14,021 nt of DNA from Ichthyophonus hoferi (lineage: Eukaryota; Opisthokonta; Ichthyosporea; Ichthyophonida; Ichthyophonidae): positions 89,191-103,211 of the forward strand of contig NAOQ01000004.1 of the NCBI GenBank assembly GCA_002751075.1. The letters are read 5' to 3'. Shown piece by piece: positions 8,171-14,021 of this stretch. Made by a program: the position numbers and the translations under genes. The notes beneath the pieces were generated by a model, which did not search any database, had not been told where the DNA came from, and was given only the letters and a program-made list of their open reading frames with translations. Position 1 is the stretch's first letter. The number at the start of each line of letters is the position of its first letter.

Positions 8171-9413
8171 TGCTTCAACATTAAGTAGATCAATTCTAAC
8201 CTTGGTGCAATTTGTTGCCCACTATAGTTGGATTTATTTGACCTAAGGTATTACTGTTATACGTCGAAAAGATATAATGCCATGCTCAATTGGATTAATG
8301 AAATAAACGAATTATCGAGTTGATGTGGTTATATAGTTTGACTTGATGAAATGTAAAGTATAAATCAATATAATATTAATTGGCTATATAATAAATAATA
8401 CATGCATAGACAATATGAGGTTGCAACTAGGCAATAATAATATAGTATCTGATGTGATGATCTTTCACATTGTACATGATTTATATATATATATAGTACA
8501 GGATGAAATTCTATAATATGATATATTACGATATAAATGGTATGATAATATATGACGCCATTGATAATGCCTGTATGTATAAACTAATTAGCATTACAAT
8601 AGTAAACCTCATTAACAAGCTGAAGAGAACAGATATCTTCAAATGTATGTATAGGTATAGGTATAGGTATAGCTATATATCTATATAAACCTAAGGAAGT
8701 GTACATATATATATATTATATATATAGGCAAGACCTTAGTATTATATACATAGTGCTATACCATACCATACTATAACAATAAATATTACATATTTTTATG
8801 CATACTCTCTCTTTACCTCTACTATAACTATCTTCTCTTCTTGTGGCATATTATATCCTAGTGATTCACTCAGTCCAGCCTCTAACCTATTCTATCTTGA
8901 CTCGTGCATATTACTTTCCATCGCACTCCGTCTCATCCATACCAGAACAGGCAATTATTATCCTTTAAGAAAAACACCTATCTATATGCATTATAAGTAT
9001 GTCCTTGTCTACTCACCTAGACATCCCTCTATCCCCTCGTTTACTCTACGTGTGAAAGGTTATGGTTTTCTAAATGAATTATATTGCCATTATCTTATGT
9101 TTTAGTGTCCAATTTAACTTACAATAATATTATATCAAGAGATGGCTATTGTATACCTTTACATACATATAAAAGTAAACGATTATTAACATACTAGGTT
9201 TACACCCTGTCTTTCTCAATACCAATTAGTAAGTAGCAAAAGGTATTGTTTTGCTTTCCATTTCCTCTTTAACCACCACCTCACGCAATCTAACTGTACC
9301 TAAAAAATACAATATAATGTGGATTAGCATAGTATAATTATAATAGGATATAACAAGAATTTACTATAATACTAATAACATAGAACGTATTGTTGAGGGC
9401 ACATTGCTATTCA
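8171..9413. other. Convergent 3' intergenic region
   Basis: This separates PP6 (+) from alpha-tubulin (-). It is A/T-rich to about 8780, including a (GTATAG)4 hexamer repeat at 8649-8672. From about 8800 to 9060 and 9180 to 9300 it becomes pyrimidine-rich on the plus strand. A 61-codon frame at 8503-8688 is tyrosine/isoleucine-rich, ends in the hexamer repeat and looks spurious. No RNA gene is recognised. Confidence 0.55.
8649..8672. repeat. (GTATAG)4 hexamer repeat
   Basis: Four perfect copies of GTATAG in a short A/T-rich stretch, with no visible gene association. Confidence 0.85.
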
Positions 9414-9419
9414 TTTATT
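9414..9419 (-). terminator. Poly(A) signal of alpha-tubulin (AATAAA)
   Basis: On the minus strand AATAAA starts 44 bases after the stop codon, giving a short 3' UTR as expected for a highly expressed gene. It is the nearest and best-placed such signal. Confidence 0.6.
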
Positions 9420-9462
9420 AACCATGGTAGGTAGTAGGGTGTACATTTACAAGTACAATACT

Positions 9463-11805
9463 CTAGTATTCCTCCTGCATAGCCTCCCCAACATCCTCGG
9501 AGTCGTTGCCAACTTCCTCGTAATCCTTCTCCAGGGCAGCCAGATCTTCACGAGCCTCGCTGAACTCACCCTCCTCCATACCCTCTCCCACATACCAGTG
9601 AACAAAAGCACGCTTGGCGTACATAAGGTCAAACTTGTGATTAAGACGAGCCCAGGCTTCGGCAATAGCAGTGGTGTTAGATAGAGTGCACAGAGCGCGG
9701 GACACCTTAGCCAGGTCACCACCAGGAACCACGGTAGGGGGCTGGGAGTTGATACCAATCTTGAACCCAGTAGGGCACCAGTCAACAAACTGAATAGTCT
9801 TCTTGGTCTTGATAGTAGAAATAGCTTGGTTGACATCCTTAGGTACAACATCTCCACGGTACAGCAGGCAGCACGCCATGTATTTACCGTGGCGGGGGTC
9901 GCACTTGACCATCTGGTTATGAGGCTCGAAGCAGTCGGTGGTGATGTCCTGCACAGACAACTGCTCGTGGTACGCCTTGTCGTTGGAGATGATAGGGGCA
10001 TAGGTCACCAAGGGGAAGTGGATGCGAGGGTAAGGTACCAGGTTGGTCTGGAACTCAGTAAGGTCGACGTTCAGGGCCCCCTCAAAGCGGAGAGAGGCAG
10101 TGATGGAGCTGACAACCTGAGCGATCAGACGGTTAAGGTTGGTGTAGGTAGGGCGTTCAATGCCAAGGTTGCGGCGACAGATGTCGTAAATAGCCTCGTT
10201 ATCTACCATAAAGGCACAATCAGAGTGCTCCAGGGTAGTGTGGGTGGTCAGAATGGAATTGTAGGGTTCAACTACAGCGGTAGAGACCTGGAGAAGGAAA
10301 AACAAGGAAATAGAAAATAAGTAGATAAATAATTATATATAAATATGTTGCTGGGCGACATATTTATAATATTTTAGCCTGCATACACATGCACATATCT
10401 TTATCTTATACTATATTATGTTAGTCAAAATGTTTCACCAACTAGCGCTCTGGCATGAGAATGAAATGAAATCAAAACTGAGAAATAATATAAACAAATA
10501 AACTGCAGTTAGACAGTGATCTACTACTACTACTACCAATTATCAACACTAGACTCATAGCAATAAGTACAAGTACAAGTTATTCTCCTGTATAAAGACC
10601 AAAAGGCTGGTACCATACATAATACCAACCGTATTAAACTAATAATATTATAACATAACCAATGCACACACCTGGGGGGCAGGATATACGGCAAATTCCA
10701 ATTTGGACTTCTTGCCATAATCGACAGACAGACGCTCCATCAACAGGGCTCCGAATCCAGAACCAGTACCACCACCAAAGGAGTGGAAGATAAGGAAACC
10801 TTGCAGACCAGTGCAACTATCAGAGAGCTTGCGAATACGCTCGAGAACAGTGTCCACAATCTCTTTACCCACGGTGTAGTGACCACGGGCATAATTGTTG
10901 GCAGCATCCTCTTTACCTGTACAGGGACGAAGGTATAAGAAGGGAGAAAGGTGGATGGATGGGCGGGTCGATTATATTGTATTATAACAGTATGTAATAG
11001 ATAAATCAATAAAAGCAACAATTCGAATAAACTTTACTCATTAGTTTCTGAGTATTAGAACTAGACTAGACATAACTTGAAATAGTAATGGGGATATTAA
11101 TACAATATAATATAAATTGACGCATAACTGCACTAGAGGAACCATTTCCCTTGTTAACTACAAGATCTTTGAAATATGCCTTCAGAAAACAACCCAAAAC
11201 ATTTAATTCTTTTCACATCAATTTTACAGCATAATAGAGTATAAAATAACAAATAGTAACAATGTGAGCCGAGTCAATGCCCACATACCGGTAATCAGCT
11301 GCTCGGGGTGATAGAGCTGGCGGTATTTTCCGGTGCGCACCTCGTCAACAACAGTGGGCTCAAGATCAACAAACACAGCGCGAGGAACGTGCTTACCACG
11401 CTCAGTCTCGCTGCAGAGGGAAAAGAAAAAGATGAATATATGGTTAGTCTGAAGTGTTATACTATGTAAACTAGTCCTTATGAATTTTTATATAATTCCT
11501 TTGCCTAATAAGCATGCTCAGCTATTGTAATGTAAAAAAAAAAACCAAGAAAATGTAAATAACAGGAAAGTCATGTTACGACAAAATCGTTCTTCGAAGA
11601 TGTACTAAAACACAAAAAAATATAGCAAAAAATAAATAAGCAAAAGTAAAACACACCTGAAGAAAGTAGAGAACGAGTCGTCGTTTCCATGCTTGACCAT
11701 AGAACCATCGGGTTGAATGCCATGCTCAAGGCAGTAAAGCTCCCAGCAGGAGTTACCGATCTGGACACCAGCCTGTCCGATATGAATTGAAATAACTTCA
11801 CGCAT
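9463..11805 (-). CDS. Alpha-tubulin (four exons)
   Basis: Exons in reading order: 11805-11657, 11410-11289, 10916-10672, 10287-9463. They give 446 residues, against about 450 for the family. Alpha-tubulin pairs with beta-tubulin to form microtubules and holds the non-exchangeable GTP. The start [13 protein letters not shown] and [10 protein letters not shown] mark the alpha type. The tubulin signature G-G-G-T-G-S-G is at 138-144, and the catalytic Glu that triggers GTP hydrolysis on the next beta subunit is E250 (E254 in the longer human numbering). The C-terminal tail is acidic and ends E-E-Y, the substrate for detyrosination. Introns: 11411-11656 (phase 2, S50), 10917-11288 (phase 1, G91) and 10288-10671 (phase 0, after Q172), with GTGTGT, GTATGT and GTGTGT donors. 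Codons are strongly biased to C or G at third positions, unlike PP6 next door, as expected for high expression. The acetylation-loop region is four residues shorter than usual, with K38 as the only lysine there. Confidence 0.96.
10288..10671 (-). other. Alpha-tubulin intron 3
   Basis: It has a GTGTGT donor and a CCTTCTCCAG acceptor with a good pyrimidine tract. The sequence is A/T-rich and unique apart from a short (CTA)5-like run near 10521-10537. There are no snoRNA boxes I would trust. Confidence 0.92.
10917..11288 (-). other. Alpha-tubulin intron 2
   Basis: It has a GTATGT donor and a CCTGTACAG acceptor, phase 1. The sequence is unique and A/T-rich, with no tandem repeat. This contrasts with the PP6 introns. 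I see no nested gene. Confidence 0.92.
11411..11656 (-). other. Alpha-tubulin intron 1
   Basis: It has a GTGTGT donor and a CCCTCTGCAG acceptor, phase 2, splitting the codon for S50. The sequence is A/T-rich and includes a T-run on the coding strand (an A11 run at 11534-11544 on the plus strand). There is no repeat array. Confidence 0.92.
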
Positions 11806-11960
11806 TTTAAAAATATTTAAAAACAAAAGGGGTAATCAGTCGCACTGTTAGGGTACAACTGAAAAGATTTCGAAATCATTGTGGTATTTTAAAGGCATGT
11901 GTGTCAGTTGCGGTAAAAAATATTAAGTGCACCTGATCTGAAAATATATAATATTGTTTT

Positions 11961-11965
11961 ATTGG
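11961..11965 (-). promoter_or_regulatory. CCAAT box upstream of alpha-tubulin
   Basis: AACCAAT on the minus strand lies about 156 bases before the start codon, in the correct orientation for the tubulin gene. This is a typical distance for an NF-Y/HAP-type site. The assignment is by motif only. Confidence 0.4.
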
Positions 11966-12029
11966 TTAAAATAAATATTTGATGTCTTATATATATTTAT
12001 ATATTTATATAATCAAACTGAAGAGGTTT

Positions 12030-12034
12030 ATTGG
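12030..12034 (-). promoter_or_regulatory. Second CCAAT box upstream of alpha-tubulin
   Basis: CCCACCAATAAACC on the minus strand lies about 225 bases before the start codon and about 69 bases beyond the first CCAAT. A pair of CCAAT boxes is common in strong housekeeping promoters. The call is motif-based. Confidence 0.4.
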
Positions 12035-12058
12035 TGGGAATGTTTGATAAGAAAAGAA

Positions 12059-12140
12059 ATGAGATTGTTCTTTGCCCTCGATGGCGCCAACGAATGGAGT
12101 ATTAACTTGTAAGTGTCAAACCTTCCTGCTCGCCTGCGCA
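12059..12140. other. GC-richer island upstream of alpha-tubulin
   Basis: About 80 bases with many C and G residues lie in otherwise A/T-only sequence. It holds GGCGCC within TTGGCGCC (minus), an E2F-like word, and TGCGCAGGCG (minus), which resembles an NRF1 half-site. On the plus strand an ATG at 12059 opens 17 codons before TAA, with a GTAAGT donor-like word at 12109. On the minus strand a 37-codon frame starts at about 12140. Either a promoter element or the first exon of an unseen plus-strand gene would fit. I favour promoter. Confidence 0.35.
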
Positions 12141-12787
12141 TTAATTATATATATATATATATTATAAGCATAATTGTCAACATAGTTTAATTAATAACTA
12201 AAATAAAAAATAAAATTATATTTATTATTGTTGTTATCATTTATATTAAGATATATAAACCTTTATCTCAATCGTTAACATTTACACTTATTAGTGTGAT
12301 ACAAAAAGCCCGCCATTTGTTTGATTACGCTGCACAGGTCAATTTCTAACAGATGATTGGATTATGCTAAACCGTAAACTTTACTTATATTTTTATTAAT
12401 AATTAGGTGGTTTTATACTGTACAAGTTGTGAACATAATAATTCAAAATAATTATGAACATTGTCATATTTATAAATATTCTATACATTCTTATTATATT
12501 ATATTAAATTATTCTATACATCATTATTATTTTTAGATAATTTAAAATTCATATATACATAAGTACGTAAGTATAGGCATTTGTGTATTTATTTTTTGTA
12601 CATATTTATGTGCAAGTAAAATGTTATATCAAATAACCAAATCTTTTACAACAGTATTCATGAGATTGTTTCTTTTTGCTTTTCCAAATAACACAAAAGC
12701 TGTGAAATACATTAGTATTAACAAACTTTGAATGGCAATATGTTCTAGATATATATATATATATATATATGTCTTATGTAGTACTTG
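12141..12787. other. AT-rich intergenic DNA, nothing recognised
   Basis: This is low-complexity A/T sequence with an (AT)n run at 12749-12770. There is an E2F-like AATGGCGGGC on the minus strand near 12308-12317. I see no coding frame or RNA gene. Confidence 0.5.
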
Positions 12788-12827
12788 CAACTAATAGTTG
12801 GACGCTAGATCCAATTTATATTAGTTG
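12788..12827. repeat. Nested hairpin
   Basis: CAACTAATA (12788-12796) and TATTAGTTG (12819-12827) are perfect complements. Inside them, TTGGA (12798-12802) and TCCAA (12810-12814) pair around a seven-base loop. The shape recalls a tRNA arm, but the rest of a tRNA is absent. Confidence 0.6.
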
Positions 12828-13095
12828 ACCAATACCTAAACTTTATTATAATATTGATATACGTGACCAAAACCAGTCTGGGCCTAGCTTATATACTTTA
12901 GTGGAGTTGGCATTAGGTAATAGATGTTCAGTAGGGATCATTAATTGCAACATAGAGGCTACACAAACTCTAACTAATCTCATCATAGAACTATCGATCT
13001 GGGACAATAACTTATCAATTATATTTATCGGAATATTGCAATTTAAAATACTTAACTATACAATGTATTTATAGTTTTTCATAACCACTTATTTT

Positions 13096-13210
13096 GGTCA
13101 CGACCATACCTAACAGAAAGTACCCCTAGTCCGATCTGGAAAGTTAAACTGCTACGAGCGTGGCTAGTACTGCGGTGTGGAACTACTTTGGAATATCATT
13201 TGCTATGCTC
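13096..13210 (+). rRNA. 5S rRNA-like gene (divergent, possibly a pseudogene)
   Basis: About 115 bases have the 5S landmarks in the right order: CCATACC after eight bases (13104-13110), GTCCGATC (13129-13136), GGAAAGTTAA (13138-13147, box A region), TAGTAC (13165-13170, entry to box C) and GGAATA before the 3' arm. A T6 run at 13211-13216 fits a Pol III terminator. Helix II can form (TAACAG with CTGCTA, one mismatch). Against a normal gene, helix I between the two ends has several mismatches, and the stretch between CCATACC and GTCCGATC is about three bases shorter than in animals. It may be the working 5S of a divergent lineage, a degenerate copy or a 5S-derived SINE head. Confidence 0.55.
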
Positions 13211-13216
13211 TTTTTT
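13211..13216 (+). terminator. Pol III T6 terminator of the 5S-like gene
   Basis: Six T residues directly follow the 5S-like sequence, matching the usual RNA polymerase III stop signal at the end of 5S genes. Confidence 0.5.
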
Positions 13217-14021
13217 ATTTCATCTTATATACAATGTTATATATATTATTTAGAACTGGACATTTACCGTTAACTTTTTTAAAAACAAAATGAATATGTC
13301 AAACAACGTGCAATATAATATTTTTTAGTTGCATTAATATGATAATATTACTTTACCAGTCAATCAATTTAAACCTCACCCATGGTGTTTAGCTTTGGTT
13401 TGGCCAATAGATACATACTTTTTGAACATTGGCATCTATTTTCTCCAGTTGTTCTATTCAACCATGGATTACATACATATGGTCTAATATTCTGTTTATA
13501 TTGCTATACATAGAGAGGGGTAGAACAAGAAATAGGAAACAATATATGCATATATTTTTTTTCCATGCTACTGCTGAAGTGGGTAAAGTATTATGTTCAA
13601 AAAGGATGAGGTAGAATTCCTTTCTTAATCAGTTTAAGGAAAAGACAGTTGTTGCACAATGTGAATAATTATATAGTGGCACTAAATCTGAGTGTACATG
13701 GTGTACAATATAGAATAGAAAGTGACCAAACAATTTCATTCAGTAGTGGAAGATGAGGTTTTCATAGGGTGTTCACGCTTATGATTAAGTACTAATAATC
13801 AAGTTGACATTACACTAGATTTTAAACTGGAGAACGTGGCTTATGAAATATAAGCCTATTATTCCTAAGCATCAAGTAGATTTCATATACATTAAATGAA
13901 AACGTTCGTTAACAATTAGAGGGAATACAAAATTTTGCTTATGCAGGACTGCCCTTCTTTATTGCTTTGATTTATTCTATCATTATTTGGAAGCGCTAAC
14001 CAGCTTACAATATTTTATATG
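13217..14021. other. Right flank without recognised genes
   Basis: This is A/T-rich, with several short perfect hairpins: AATAGAT/ATCTATT around 13400-13445, CACT/AGTG near 13679-13693 and GGCTTAT/ATAAGCC at 13838-13844/13850-13856. A 61-codon frame at 13429-13614 has no family-like motif and skewed composition, so it is not called. Confidence 0.45.

Noticed and set aside
8260-8300. AAGATATAATGCC resembling the group I intron S element
   Set aside because: No matching R element or P7 pairing partner was found upstream, so the resemblance stands alone.
8503-8688. 61-codon frame with an ATG
   Set aside because: A/T-driven Y/I/M composition, an ending inside a GTATAG repeat, no splice context and no recognisable motif.
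9447-10320. Long open frames on both strands overlapping alpha-tubulin exon 4
   Set aside because: They are shadows of the strongly biased tubulin exon; their translations lack any family resemblance.
12788-12827. tRNA gene suggested by a 5-bp stem with a seven-base loop
   Set aside because: There is no acceptor stem, no TTCRA T-loop and no D-arm at the right spacing.

Overview
This is an AT-rich nuclear window from a eukaryote with GT-AG spliceosomal introns. It holds three protein-coding genes and one 5S rRNA-like gene, set in non-coding DNA full of tandem repeats. Order and strand: a cyclic-nucleotide-binding-domain protein (-, cut by the left edge); the catalytic subunit of protein phosphatase 6 (+, seven exons, complete); alpha-tubulin (-, four exons, complete); a divergent 5S rRNA-like gene (+). 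Introns of 210-1321 bases, simple-repeat intergenic DNA and full-length, conserved PP6 and tubulin proteins suggest a unicellular or lower eukaryote. PP6 looks slightly more like animal PPP6C than yeast Sit4. I cannot name the lineage from this sequence.

Layout. The window opens with a 43-base A run, then a cNMP-binding exon on the minus strand (200-850). Bases 851-2761 are the divergent intergenic region, ending in a long ATTAT pentamer repeat and an E-box/CRE composite just upstream of PP6. PP6 runs 2771-6808. Every one of its six introns carries a different tandem or low-complexity repeat, and two of the repeats copy the intron's own splice junction. Bases 6809-9413 are the convergent 3' region between PP6 and alpha-tubulin: an (ATAC)14 microsatellite, then about 0.9 kb rich in short perfect hairpins, with no convincing gene. 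Alpha-tubulin runs 11805 to 9463 on the minus strand. Its upstream region has CCAAT boxes and a GC-richer island. The 5S-like gene lies at about 13096-13210 and ends in T6. The last 800 bases hold no gene I can support.

These are housekeeping and signalling genes, not an operon or a functional cassette. I see no mobile-element protein, CRISPR array, retroviral remnant or new defence-like system. The most interesting observation is how the PP6 introns are built. Intron 1 is largely a 41-bp minisatellite whose first unit starts exactly at the 5' splice site. Intron 3 is a degenerate array of about 135-160 bp units that repeats the 3' splice site plus, in one unit, the first coding bases of exon 4.
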